A DNA stretch of 64,000 nt. It comes from Strigamia acuminata. Its lineage: Eukaryota; Arthropoda; Chilopoda; Geophilomorpha; Linotaeniidae. Where the stretch lies: assembly GCA_949358305.1 (NCBI GenBank), contig OX442319.1:3286001-3350000 (forward strand), given 5' to 3'. Positions 30,231-41,648 of the stretch are shown here, in pieces (positions within the stretch are counted from its first letter, which is position 1; every line of letters begins with the position of its first letter). A program made the translations under genes and the position numbers. The notes beneath the pieces were generated by a model. The model was given only the letters and a program-made list of their open reading frames with translations. It made no database searches and was not told where the DNA came from.

Positions 30231-33200
30231 ATGAGTAACCTTGAAAGTGTTCAGGCAGATGACGAAGGAACTCCCCAGGGGCGAGCTTCCGACACAAATT
30301 TTAGTGCTCAAGGTGTGTGTATAAAATGTGTTCATATATCATAATGATGTTTTGAAAAATATTTGTAGGGTCTGTATACAACATACAAGTCCATAGATGT
30401 GGAGGTCAGTTACTTATACAAACAGAAAAACGTCCATTTAGTTACCTTAACCAGTTTAAAAAGTGAATTTAATTTGTAGCACTTTACGCTGGAAACGCAG
30501 AGATCCCATCAAGATTAAATGAACCGAAACCTTCGTTGCTTGCAACCCAAGGTATGCCTAGTTTAGTTTAAGAATTAAAACAACATTATTTAAAAATATA
30601 TATGTATATTTTTAAATTTCAGATTTAACTGATTTGAAGAATAAACTGCAAGAGTTTTACAAAGAACTGACAATGCCATGTATTGCATGGTTAGACGAAG
30701 CAGAAGATTTAAGTATAGACGAGTTTTTTATTGACCTCAAACTTGACGAATCTGCCACAACAATTCAAAAGGAAGACATCTTCAACCCGGTGGAGCAACA
30801 AAAACCGACAAGAATTCTGATCGAAGGACAGCCTGGTTCTGGCAAAACATCGCTAGCAGCAAGAATCGCTTGTGATTGGGCTTCGAAAAAAGAATATGTC
30901 AGTCAATTTGAACTCGTGTTTCTACTTCCTCTCAGAGAATTGCAGGAGCAAAGTGTTGACGATGCGATTAAATCGATTGGTTACATCAGTGGTTACAAAG
31001 ATAATGATAAAATAGACGACATCATTATGTCGAATGAACAACAAATTCTATTCGTATTTGACGGATTAGATGAACTATCGGTGGCAGATAGAGCATCTTT
31101 TCTTCAACTGCTATATGGACAAAAATATAGAGAAGCGACCATATTGGTAACGTGCAGAACTGGATTATTCACTTTGACTAAAGACGAGCGGAAGCAACTT
31201 TTCAAACAATTGAATATGCGGACTAAGTTTTGGAATAAGCAAATCTCCATATTAGGAATTACAAATAATGAAAAGAAGATGGAATTTTTAGAAAGTTTTA
31301 TTGAAGCGGACGAAAGTATTAAAAGTGTCGTAGTTGCCAATATAAAACAGACAGTCCTTACCACTGAATTGTTTGATTGTCCTTTGTTTTTAATTCTGTT
31401 GGCATTTATTGTAAACACTGAAGAAAATGTGGGCACCTTCCTATCACGAACTGAACTTTATAAGAAACTCTTCAGTTGCATTATCAAGCACAGTTGTGTA
31501 AGAAATGGAATTCCAATTGATGATTGTTTCCATCTCTTTGATTGTGATTCGTCACCGAACAACGAGATACGCAAACTGATTGAAGAATTTGGAAAAATGT
31601 GCATGCAAAAGATTCTAGAAAACAATTTACAGTTCAAAAGTGAGGGTTTGACGGAGCGAATTTACAAAATTGGACTTTTGAGCAACCACAAACGAGTGAT
31701 TCGTTTTAAATCGAAGCAGTATTACGAAGCATTCCATCTGTCTATTATGGAATTTGCCGCTGCCTATTACTTGTGGACGAAATACAAATCCAATAAGTCT
31801 GAATTCAAAGAAAATCTTTTGAAACCTGTGTTGCAACATTACTTAAGTTCTAAGGGTACATCTCTCATTCTTGGCTTTATGATCGGTTTGTTTCAAGAGC
31901 AATCGTGCGACATATTCGAAGCTATTCAGCCGTACTCTTTTTGTTTTTCTTCAAACTTCCATTATGTTGAGCAGCTGATGAAGGAATTGTCTTCTCCGGA
32001 AGTGTATAACAAAGTATTCCCATTTCTCATTCATTTCGTGCCAGTGCATTTGGATCTTCGAAAGAACTATTGCAATGAAATGTTTGGTCTAGAGTCGTTT
32101 GAAAAGTTGATTGAATATGCAATCGAATGTGGCAAAGTTGAAAGTGTTTGCGGTCACAATTTGATTCGAACACCTTGTCTGAAAAATATACGACCTTCAA
32201 TTGTCAAAGTCACTTTAGATGAGATTGAAGATTTACAGGATATTTTAGCACATCTGGCATGCAAAGTAAAGGAACTGCATATTAACATTTTATCGCTAAC
32301 AAAAAATAGAGAAGCCAGCACAGAAGACCTAACAAGAATTGCTTCTACGATTGCGTCTTTTCAATCGGCAACGTGTTCTCTAAAATTACATTGCGGAAAT
32401 GTATCTTACACGAAACATCGACTTCGTCTACAGTCCGAAGAGATAATGTTTCAAAATCCTTTTTATTTCTTCAAAATCGATGTCGGAAAAAGAATAGATA
32501 AACTATTTACGATAAGATTATTGCAAAAAACTCAAGTTACAGTTTTGCAGGTCCGATTAGTGTCAAATGTGGAACTTTATGATTTGTTTGATGCCATTGC
32601 CAATTCAAGCGGTTTACTTTATTTTGTATTTGACACTGTGCCTGATGCTGTGTGTGATGCTGTAGTAGATTTGTATGACCTGACCAATGGTGGAAGCAAG
32701 AATTATGAGTATTTGGAGTTTAAGAATTGCACTGTCACTTGTAGGCAGCCATTAATAGACAGGAAATGCATTAAAACCTTGTCAGTTGATAAAATTTTGA
32801 GAGAAACACTATTTGAGGTTGAGCCTGCGAACTTGAAGTGCAGGATTTCGGTTATCGAAGAGTTATTGGAAATGAATCCTGCATGGTGTGGTACCAATTC
32901 GATTAAATACATAAACATTTACGATAACAGTCCATTTGGAAAGACCAAAACAAGTAATATCGAAGTCAAACGCCTGCAAGCTTTTTTATCCACTTGTAGA
33001 AATCTTCAAACTTTAGAAATCAGTTCTAAGATGTTCAAAGATGCACAGACTTTAGTTGAGGGATTGAATCAACTTGCAATTGGAAAATTGGTTTACAATT
33101 TGGATGATCTTGGAGGACTGAATCTGTTTAAAACCATCAACACCAACTGGAAAACTGATGTTAAAATTAAATTGCAATCAATTGACATTATATTTCAGTG

Positions 33201-33495
33201 GTTTGTTCTGAAATGTGGGTCAGGGACAGAAGCAAGAACTGAGGGCGTTTTTTTGCCAGAGGTATTGGAATTGTTGACAGGTTTGCAAGAAGGACATTGG
33301 AAGAGAGTAAATTTTGTTTGGTGTGACAGGCATTTTTTTTTGTTTGCGCTAAACGAAAGTTTAATTGATTTGACTCTCTTTAAAGTTGTTCATTACAAGT
33401 ATGGAAGTGAGAGTGACGATCCTGATTACCATAAATTTCGCTTCTACCAACATGCTTTTAGTGATAAAAATGCATTTGCTATTACTATGAAATGA
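30231..33495 (+). CDS. NACHT-domain NLR-like protein 2 (intact)
   Basis: Predicted STAND-class NTPase, about 1,008 residues. Exons 30231-30312, 30480-30551 and 30623-33495, all GT-AG and in phase. The first two exons encode about 51 residues with no known effector fold (MSNLESVQADDEG...). The NACHT domain follows: a helical lead-in (LQEFYKEL, FIDLKLDESA), Walker A GQPGSGKTS (about 120-128), Walker B LFVFDGLDELS (about 195-205), and a TCRTG sensor-like motif. The C-terminal 600 residues hold weak LRR-like segments (LQTLEISSKMF) but no regular LRR array. A 36-nt in-frame cassette at 30368-30403, bounded by AG and GT, may be an optional exon. Role in sensing infection or stress is inferred from the NLR family. 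Near-identical stretches shared with gene 1 suggest gene conversion. Confidence 0.9.
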
Positions 33496-33531
33496 ATTAG
33501 AGTAATATTTCCGGCCATTCGATCAATTCTG

Positions 33532-33624
33532 TTATGCATTTGGTTCGTGGCCATTTTGTTCATGACCTCCTGCATGAAGATAATCTGCTATTGGAAAGTC
33601 AATCACTCCTGGAAGTTCATCGGG
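33532..33624 (-). pseudogene. Orphan tail exon (exon 4) of an EndoG-like gene
   Basis: Thirty codons plus stop, preceded by AG, encode PDELPGVIDFPIADYL then GGHEQNGHEPNA. This is almost identical to exon 4 of gene C (39066-39170). No EndoG exons 1-3 lie upstream; a PRPF31 copy does. It is a stranded duplicate exon. Confidence 0.85.
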
Positions 33625-33755
33625 CTGGATAAAAAGAATTACGGAGTCTAAAATAAAATTTAAATGATGTTTAACCATCTTATAACCGCACTATACATGT
33701 ATACTTGGATCAAATAACAACTCGATTTTAAAGTGTTTATAATAACATTAAAGTG

Positions 33756-33856
33756 TTATCTCTCTTTCTCTACATAAACCAATGTATGTTTCGTATATTC
33801 CAAGCCATCACTTGTGAAATAATCCAACATTTGCTCAATGTGCACCACTTCAGTGC
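33756..33856 (-). other. Exon-like open frame, unassigned
   Basis: A TTTGTTAG acceptor-like sequence is followed by 33 open codons ending in TAA, encoding TEVVHIEQMLDYFTSDGLEY and KHTLVYVEKER. The composition looks like real coding sequence, but I do not recognise it and it fits neither PRPF31 nor the EndoG tail. It may be a stranded last exon of another gene. Confidence 0.35.
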
Positions 33857-33909
33857 CTAACAAAAAGTTAGTATTTTAAACACATACCGGTACAAGTCTA
33901 AATTTTAAT

Positions 33910-36749
33910 TTAAAAATATTGACTGGTTTTGACTTTTAAAAATCCAGCCGTACTTAAGAAATATTTCTCGTTCGCTTGCTTCTCGGCTTGTGGGGTGATG
34001 ATCTCTAATCCTTGCACCGGCGTGAACACAATGCTACAACCCGTGGCAAAAAGTTTGGAATTATGACCACCTCCAACTGAAAATGCAACAGTAAAGTGCT
34101 GCAGCACAACAATGAGTAAACTTTGTTGAAAAACAAATAAATTAGCTTGAAAGAGCATTGTTTTATCTACATTTTCACTGAAAAAAAACCAGTAGAACTT
34201 CAACTAGTGATGAAATAAAAAATCATTACAAAATCAACGCAGGGAAATTAATTTGGAATCATACAAATCTGAGGAAAAAAGTTTGGAATCAAACAAAAAG
34301 AGTGCCATTTACGTCCATTTAAAATTTTTAAAATCATTCCAATTCAATGAATTACTCATCTAAATGTCACATGTGTCTAGCCACATGTCCAAGTCACATG
34401 ATTAGGATTTAAAAATGGCTCCTACGAAGTTAATGTCTACTGATCTCAAAGACAAAATTATCAAGGCATGAAAAGAAAAAAGAACTCAAAAAGATGTTGC
34501 AGTTGTGTTCAGTATTACCCAATCTGCTGTATTTAACGTTTGGACAAAATATCAAGAGACAGGAAGTGTTAAAAATCGCTATAAACTGGCACACCAAGGA
34601 AAACTTCAAAACGACAGGATAGGAAATTACGGAAAATTATAAAAAAAAAGTGGAAAAACACATCAAATGAGATGATTCAGAAGTGGAGTAAAGCCACTGT
34701 CAAAGTGTGTGACAGTACAGTCAAAAATCGACTCAATGAAATAGATTTTAAATCCAGAAAAACTAAAGTAAAACCATTTCTAACCAAAAAGCACAGGCAA
34801 GCAAGATTAAAACGGGCAAAACAACATAAACACTTGACTTCTCATGACTGGAGTAAAGTTATATTCAGTAATGAGTCCAGAATTTGCCTTGAATGTGGAG
34901 ATGACAATGAAGCATTTGTCTGGAGGCACATTGATGAGAAGTTCAACAGTAATTGCCTCAAATCTTCTATTAAATTCCTCAATCTTCGATGGTTTGGAGC
35001 TGCATATCTTCAGAAGGCACTGGACATTTGTGTATGATAAATGAGATAGTCAAAGGAGCTATATACATGGATATTTTGTACTATTTTTACTGCCAACAAT
35101 CGAGGATCACTTTGGGGATGAAGAGATAACTTATCAGGACAACAACGCTCCCTGACACAGAGTCAAGGATGTGAAACAATACCTTCAAGAAAAATAATGC
35201 AATTGACACATGTGACATTTAGATGAGTAATTCATTGAATTGGAATAATTTTAAAAATTTTAAATGGACGTAAACGGCACTCTTTTTGTTTGATTCCAAA
35301 CTTTTTTCCTCAGATTTGTATGATTCCAAATTAATTTCCCTGTGTTGATTTTATAATGATTTTTTATTTCATCACTAGTTGAAGTTCTACTGTTTTTTTT
35401 TAAGTGAAAATGTAGATAAAACAATGCTCTTTCAAGCTAATTTATTTGTTTTTCAACAAAGTTTACTCATTGTTGTGCTACAGCACTTTACTGTTGCATT
35501 TTCAGTTGGAGGTGGTCATGATTCCAAACTTTTTGCCAGGGGTTGTAGATGTTCTGACACTTGTCTTTGTACCGTCGTGTTGCCGCCGAAAATTTGCAGT
35601 CGTTGCAGATTTTTCTGCAACGTTTTCGAAACTCGCACTCTCGTCTTATCGTTAATCTGAGTCTTCCGGATTCGACCCGTTCCCGTCTTGCCGATTTGAC
35701 GCAAACTAAATCCAAAGTCCGTTTGGTAACTATCGTCTTCAATTTCGCCAAAATTAATCCTATTCGCCTGTTTGCGCAACGCCGTCATTTCTAAACGTTC
35801 CCTCATCTTCCTCGCTCTTTTCCCGCCCCTTTTCTTTCGCGTTTGATCCACCGGTGCCGGCAACGGTTTCACTCGTTTCACCGGTGGTGGTTCCTGCATT
35901 TTCTCTAATTTTCGTTTAATCTCCTCGAGTAATCTTCTCCCTTGCCGCCCGTCGCGACTTTCGTGAAAGCTGTCGACTCTTGCGGCTAATGCGCTTTTTG
36001 ACGCCAACATATGTGCAGCCTTTAGACGAAAATCCGGAGGAGTGAGCTGAACGATATTACTAGAATATACAAAGCCGGCGTGTGGCAAAACAGCCGTGGA
36101 TGAAAGGCCAGACAAATTCTTTCTCTGCGACCCCAAAACCAATACATTACACGCCGGCATCTGTGATAGATTCGTCAAACCACCGACGACACCCATCAAT
36201 TTAGCGCCTATCAATGGGCCTAAAATGGCCGACAAATTCGGCGCAATTGTTGTTTATCTCATTCAACTCGTCTTGATTCAACATTTGCCCCCGTGTTGTC
36301 GATGCGGTGACATTCGCGACCATGATCGTCGCGGGTGATAGAAACTGCCGTAAAATTGCGTTGTCTTTTGCTTTATCGAGATCATTTCCTAACTCTTTGA
36401 CGGTTGAAATGTATTCCAAAGCTCCCGGTACCAACGACTCCAACTCTGGAAACCTTTGGGAATATTTATCCTTGATGCATTTGTGGATTAGACTGATTTC
36501 GTCATCAATTTCGACGGCTAAATTATTCGCTTCCACGACGAGCTGGTATTCGGGGTCGGCTTCAATGGGTCCAGGAATTTCGTCTCTTGTCGGTGGTTGA
36601 CTTTTAATTTCCCTCATAATTCGGGAAAACGATTCGTTGTGTCGAAATTTGGAAATTGAATCGACGTCAACATTTACAGGAATATCTTCAACACGATTTC
36701 GTTGTCCGTCGAATTTCAAATCGGATAATAATTCATCGGCTAAAGACAT
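33910..36749 (-). pseudogene. PRPF31: Intronless PRPF31 copy, broken and split by a Tc1 element
   Basis: PRPF31 is the U4/U6 snRNP protein that bridges 15.5K and Prp6 in the tri-snRNP. This copy starts MSLADELLSDL at 36749 and runs without introns through the NOP region (SLVPGALEYISTVKELGNDL, ATIMVANVTASTT), GGLTNLSQMPACNV, SSTAVLPHAGFVY, LAARVDSFHE, EPPPVKRVKPLPAP and the C-terminus (FTPVQGLEIITPQ, FLSTAGFLKVK) at about 33910. Near 36240 roughly 70 bases are missing and the frame shifts; residues joining the coiled coil to IAPNLSAILG are lost. A Tc1/mariner element interrupts the C-terminal part, where a second frame change is also needed. The copy is best read as a processed pseudogene, although no poly(A) tract or flanking repeat was found. 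Confidence 0.85.
34037..35545 (+). mobile_element. Tc1/mariner transposon with about 340-bp TIRs, defective
   Basis: Ends CAACCC.../...GGGTTG are flanked by TA (34035-34036 and 35546-35547). The inverted repeats run about 340 bp on each side (34037 to about 34385, and about 35205 to 35545). The transposase relic starts MAPTKLMSTDLKDKI at 34415, stops after about 18 codons, and continues in pieces with an HTH (TQKDVAVVFSITQSAVFNVW) and the DDE core. The core reads VIFSNESR, where active elements have SDES, and YQDNNAP for the second Asp. It is inactive by stops and by loss of the first Asp. It lies within the PRPF31 copy. Confidence 0.9.
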
Positions 36750-37340
36750 GATCAGAAAATCAGATAATATCAAAAATCCAGGTCGCTTGAAATGTAAAGT
36801 GTTTCTTCAATTCTAAATTCATCGTTTATACATGACAAATGGATTAGTATCCGTTCTCCTATTGGATGCTGGATGCGGATCGTATCTATTGCGTTCATTC
36901 TATCTTGGACAAAGATTTGTCCAAGATTCTATTCATCCTAGACGTGGGCGCCATCAATCCGACTGGCGATCAAAAAATAAAAATCTAAAAATCGTTATTT
37001 TACAGTTTGAATGTTTAATTTATTTCTACAACTGTATTTTCCCATGTTTCTTCGTTTATAAGAATTTACTTCGAGTTCTATTGTTTAAAATCTGCTTTCC
37101 ATTTTGATTTTCGTGTTTTCATATATGGAGCACTGTTTGTAGAAGCCATACTACAATTGTTGCGTAACATCAATTTGAGGAAATAAGTTTAGTTTTACGA
37201 GAAGAACTGGTTGCAACATGTTGTTGGTCACCAAACACATTTTTCAAACAGTTTCCTCCAATACTTTTTTATAAGTATATTGGTCCATGATACCCTTAAT
37301 TCAATGTTGTGGACCAATACCCATACAGAAAAACCATCCC
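36750..37340. other. Intergenic, no gene
   Basis: The plus-strand frame 36832-37107 has no recognisable motif. The end of the stretch (37253-37330) is the dispersed repeat fragment shared with 4427-4490. Confidence 0.45.
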
Positions 37341-37383
37341 AATTGTAAAATCGACAGCCAAATGCTTCGGTTAGAGTCTCCAT
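37341..37383 (-). pseudogene. Duplicated start of SNUPN exon 1
   Basis: Matches 8832-8863 of SNUPN (METLTEAF for MEALTEAL) with a one-base insertion that breaks the frame. The rest of SNUPN is absent. It marks the edge of the segmental duplication. Confidence 0.85.
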
Positions 37384-37686
37384 TTTGTTAGTGGTGTTTG
37401 TTTGTGCCACACGAGCGCCATCTATTGGAGAAATAAATATACTTTTTCTTTTTTTCTTTATTTGTTGAATCTCTTATTTCCTTTTTTCAACTGACAAATA
37501 CATAAATCATGTAAACAAAACGTACACAAATAATTTTCTGTGTTGAATACCACTAATAGATTAGACAATGGAGAAAAGTTTAAATATTTTATTCAAAAAT
37601 TTGTAAAAAAAATTAAAATTAAAAAATAAATAAGATCATACATAAATGCATGATAATTTTGATAATTTTATTCATTGAGCAATATA

Positions 37687-38871
37687 TTACACATGTCCAT
37701 TGTGCCCATTTTGTTCACCTCCACCTCCAAGGACACCCAGAGGAGCCGCTACCTCTCCGAGAACTTCATTGGGCTAGAATAAAGCAATAAAATATTAATA
37801 CCATATGCAAAATCGCATTTTAATTGCTTATTTGGCTTAAAAGACTTCTAAAGTTCAAGTTATACCATGTATTCCAGTCTATGTTCACGAAAATCCGCAA
37901 CATCAAGTAAAGTTTCCGGTACGTTGACGCCATCTTTGAAAAGTTTGAATCCAGCCTTGTTTTCTATGACGGCCAATTGCACACGATATGCACCCAATTC
38001 CCGATGCAGACCAAAGAATCGATTTTCCAATAAGTAACAAGCGAGGCTAAAACAGTCACCGTCTCTAACAATAACTATTTTATAGTAATGACTGGGAAAA
38101 CCGAGACGATTAGTCTGCGAAACTTGATAATGCATTTGATCCGGACGTCTAAAAAATACAAAAACTATTAATTCATCACAAAACCACAAATAACAATAAA
38201 ATGCGAAGAAAGCTTTACGTGGGTTCAAACAACGGCCCGCTGAACACGTAAACATCGTCGTAATTTTCACACAAATATCTGCAGTAAATCTCCAAATCTC
38301 GCCAAACACCAGTGTGGAATTGGAGATGCTGAAAATTTAATTTAATTTCATTTAAGTAAAGACTGTAATTGCATAATTTTACCTGTGGGACACAGTTGGT
38401 GCGAATATGGCAATCAGCGACACTCTGTGGTGACTTTGGGTAATTGGAGTAATCGGCGAGAGGAAATCGTTGCATTTCTGTTTGAAAATCGATGTGGTCC
38501 GATTGGAATTCTTTCGGGACTCTCGGATCCAAGAGATGCATAACGTTTCTTTGACAGAACTCTTCGTCTTCATCAACTCGCATCTTGTCGTAGTTTAAGT
38601 GTTCTAAAACCCAGTTGGGCATGCGGTTTCTCTGGTCGTACGATATTTGAAAATGTCGATTTCTTAAAGTCACATCGCGTTGTGGCAGTCCGTACTTTGC
38701 GAAGCGACTTCGGAGGTGCGGATTTTGGTAGTGTTTACTTCCGGGCTGTCGTTCGAGGTCATGTATCTGCGCTTTCACTTTGAAAGTCCTCTGCCCCCAT
38801 TGGTGGGCGGTTAATCCGCAGAAATAACCCATTCCTATACTTGTAGCGAATAAAATTCGAAAATAGGCCAT
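37687..38871 (-). CDS. EndoG-like pseudonuclease B
   Basis: Exons 38383-38871, 38219-38328, 37866-38148 and 37687-37773 give 322 residues, all in frame. It is the closest relative of gene A. The same landmarks are present (FAKYGLPQRDV, MPNWVLEHLN, VPQ, VWRDLEIYCRYL, FSGPLFEP, FPSHYYKIVI). The DRGH position reads QRFP and the metal-site Asn is His, so nuclease activity is not expected. The tail exon again ends in a Gly-rich GGGEQNGHNGH-type sequence. The upstream region was copied with the gene, so it may keep the regulation of gene A. Confidence 0.88.
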
Positions 38872-39065
38872 GATTTGTTTATACACTGAATTTTTTTTAA
38901 ATCCCGGTTGAAATTTGGAACAATTATGCAAACACTGCAGTGTGGCTCATTGTTGCGTGTGTACATATTGTTCATGATTGACACATTCCACTTTTTCATG
39001 TCCACTCGACTCAAAAAATTTATTCAGAAATTTGTAAAAACAAATAAATAAACAAAATAAAAAGT

Positions 39066-40296
39066 TTAAATATGCTGTTCTGCATTGGGTTCGCGGCCAT
39101 TTTGTTCATGACCTCCTGCGTCAAGATAATCTGCTATTGGGAAGTCAATCACTCCTGGAAGTTCATCGGGCTAAATAAAAAGAATTATAAAATAAAATTT
39201 AAGTGATGTTTAGCCAATCGATCGATTTTTTCTGCCGAATTTACCATGTAGACATGTCTGCGCTCACGAAAATCCAAAACATTAACAAGAGTTTCCGGTA
39301 TGTTGACGCCATCTTTAAACACTTTGAATCCGGCCTTTTTCTCTATATCCGACAAAGCTACCCGAAAGTCACTCAACTTTTCACATTGACCAATCTGCGC
39401 ATTTGGAAATAAATAACAACCGAGATGAAAACCACTGCAATTTCTCCCAATAATTATCTTATAATAATAATTGGGAAAAGCAAGATTGTGAGTCTGCGAA
39501 ACTTGGTATTGCATTCGATCAGGACTTCTGTAAATACACAAATTAAACATTTACCAACACCATAGTTAACACAAAAAGTGCTAAACGAAGATTTAAACTC
39601 ATCAAAAACATCGATTTTATAGAAATTACAGAGTGTGCTTTACGTGGGTTCAAACACGGGTCCGCTGAACACGTAAACGTCGTCGTAAACTTGAGTCAAA
39701 TATCTGCAATAAATCTCCACATCTCTCCACATACCGGATTGAAATTGAAGGTTCTGGAATTAAAACATGTGGAAATGGATTTTTAAAAGAAAAAATTAGT
39801 GATTTACTTGTGGGGCGCCATTGGTGCGACTGTGACATTCAAATACGCCTTTCGTAGAATTGCGGTAGTTGGAGAAATCCGCGAGATTAACTCGAAGCAT
39901 TACAGTCTCGAAATCGACCGCGTCCGATTGGAATTCCTTTTTGATTCTCGGTTCCAAGTGGAAGCTGAAATCTCTTCTGCACGTTATGCCATCTTTCGGG
40001 AGAGCAAGTTTCTCGCGCGTGAAATGTTCCAACACCCAGTTGGGCAAGAGATTTCTCTGGTCGTACGACATTTGGAAGTGTTTGTACCGCAGAATCACGT
40101 CTCGTTGCGGGAGTCCGTATTTTGCGAAGCGACTGCAGAGGTGCGGGTTTTGGTAGTGTTCGGAACCAGGCGCTTTTTCCGGGTCCGAAACTTGCGCTTT
40201 CACGTGGAAAGTTTGTTTCCGACATTGGTTCATCCATGGTCCGCACAAACAGCCGATTCCTGCAGTTGTAGCGAATAAAATTCGAAAACACGCCAT
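39066..40296 (-). CDS. EndoG-like pseudonuclease C
   Basis: Exons 39808-40296, 39644-39753, 39245-39527 and 39066-39170 give 328 residues. The start is MACFRILFATTAGIG. The DRGH position reads LRVN and the metal-site Asn is Gln. RFAKYGLPQRDV, LPNWVLEHF, APQ, MWRDVEIYCRYL and FSGPVFEP are kept. The tail exon encodes PDELPGVIDFPIADYL followed by GGHEQNGREPNAEQHI, nearly the same as the orphan exon at 33.5 kb. Gene C lies 195 bp from gene B in tandem. Confidence 0.88.
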
Positions 40297-40540
40297 GGTT
40301 TACACTCTGAATTTTGGAACAATATTGCCCTCTGTGTTATCTGTTGTCATTATTATTGTTATTATTGAAATAATTAATTTTTAAGAGAATAAAGCAAAAA
40401 AATTACATCAACAAATAAATGATGTTATTTATGGCTTGTCCTAAATATCAGTACAAAAAGAATCTGCTAGGAGGCGTGCTCTAGTATGGGCTTCCGGTTC
40501 CTGGCTAACCAGACCAGTTCAGTAGGCGTTGGGGACAGGC
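40297..40540. other. Short intergenic region upstream of gene C
   Basis: Probable promoter region of EndoG-like gene C. No specific element recognised. Confidence 0.35.
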
Positions 40541-40939
40541 TTAATGGTTTAAGGTTTTAACAACATGTAACGCTGCTGTATTTGTTTTGTCACGTTAGTA
40601 CTAGTTACAATTGTATTTCATGCACATTTTGATTGTTTGAAGTTTTCTTTGTAACTGCTGTTCTTTTTTGGAACACTTTTGTATTTGGATTCCGACATTA
40701 AATAGCAAGAGCTGTTTTCTTGTCATTTGAGCAGAGATCTCATACTCAACGAGGTTTTCAAGCCATCACTAACTTGTAAGTGAGTTGGATTTCTGCTGTG
40801 ATTGTGCGATTTGCTTCTTTCAACAGAAGCTTACATCCCTACACACCGGTAAGTGGAGAGCTCTTTTCGCCTGTTCTTGCGTGAATTTTCAGCGCCGCAT
40901 CTTGCGTTCTTACCTGTCTTCAGAGTCGTCTCTTCTTGC
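40541..40939. repeat. Left direct repeat of an unclassified element
   Basis: About 400 bp that recurs at 43515-44134 in the same orientation (TTAATGGTTTAAGG to AGAGTCGTCTCTTCTTGCT), diverged by several indels. The arrangement resembles terminal direct repeats, but the ends are not TG...CA and I found no target duplication. Confidence 0.7.
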
Positions 40940-41198
40940 TAGGGAGGTCTCATTGCCGTTTGCCGGAAGTCCAAGCGTCGCATCGCCGAGTCTCTTGGAG
41001 TTCCAGCCACGTCAGTCAGCTTTCACCCACGTTGGTCCGTTTCCAGGCTCATGCAAGTCTTTTTCGACGCAACGCAGTGCACTACAAAGAAGTCAACGCT
41101 TTGTTAGATTAAGTCTAGGAAATTAAGGTTTTGGGGGATATTCATCAATTTATTCATTTTTGGAATTGATTTGGTTGTTCTTCAGTTTCATTTTACCA

Positions 41199-41648
41199 AT
41201 GGATCACCCAAAGATTAATAAGGAGGCACCTCTTAACATCTGTCAAAAGGTGGACCTCCAATTCGCCAACATCCACAAAGACTCTGAAAGGTCACAGGAA
41301 TGGGTTGAAAAAGTTGAAGGTGTATGTACGGAAACACGAGCTGGGGTGGCCAAAAGATTAGCTGATGGTCATTCACCGTTTAGTCGAGACACTAAAGAAG
41401 TGGAATTTTTGGGTTGGTTTTCAGGCACGGAGGTACCTAATGATCATGTTCTTGGCAGAGCCCCTAACTGTCATATGTGTCAGAGAGGCAAAGTACATAC
41501 CCGACATCAAGTTACTGTATCCAGCTCAAACGGACCAGAGCCCTTGAGATCACCATTCATACCCAAATTGGGTCCCTCGAGTGCAGGATTGAAGGGACAA
41601 AGTGGAGATAAGAAGACACGTCCGGCTACAGCTTTTAGAGCTTGGTAG
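41199..41648 (+). CDS. Unknown protein inside the direct-repeat element
   Basis: 149 residues starting MDHPKINKEAPLNICQKVDL. A CHMCQRGKVHTRH stretch is the only motif-like feature, a possible half metal site. It is charged, with a Ser/Pro/Lys-rich C-terminus and no membrane segment. Its position between long direct repeats suggests a gag-like or accessory protein of a retroelement. I do not recognise the family. Two upstream in-frame ATGs exist; MDHPK was chosen because the residues before it are a hydrophobic run with no homology I know. Confidence 0.4.
   Translation: MDHPKINKEAPLNICQKVDLQFANIHKDSERSQEWVEKVEGVCTETRAGVAKRLADGHSPFSRDTKEVEFLGWFSGTEVPNDHVLGRAPNCHMCQRGKVHTRHQVTVSSSNGPEPLRSPFIPKLGPSSAGLKGQSGDKKTRPATAFRAW

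Larger units (their letters stand above)
37340..38925. repeat. Segmental duplication, copy 2 (partner 8830-10390)
   Basis: Same order and orientation as copy 1: SNUPN exon-1 start, the AT-rich spacer, then a complete EndoG-like gene (B). Introns match as well as exons. Confidence 0.9.

Noticed and set aside
35379-35660. Plus-strand frame resembling the minus-strand frame at 33910-34203
   Set aside because: The likeness comes from the inverted terminal repeats of the Tc1 element, not from a shared protein.
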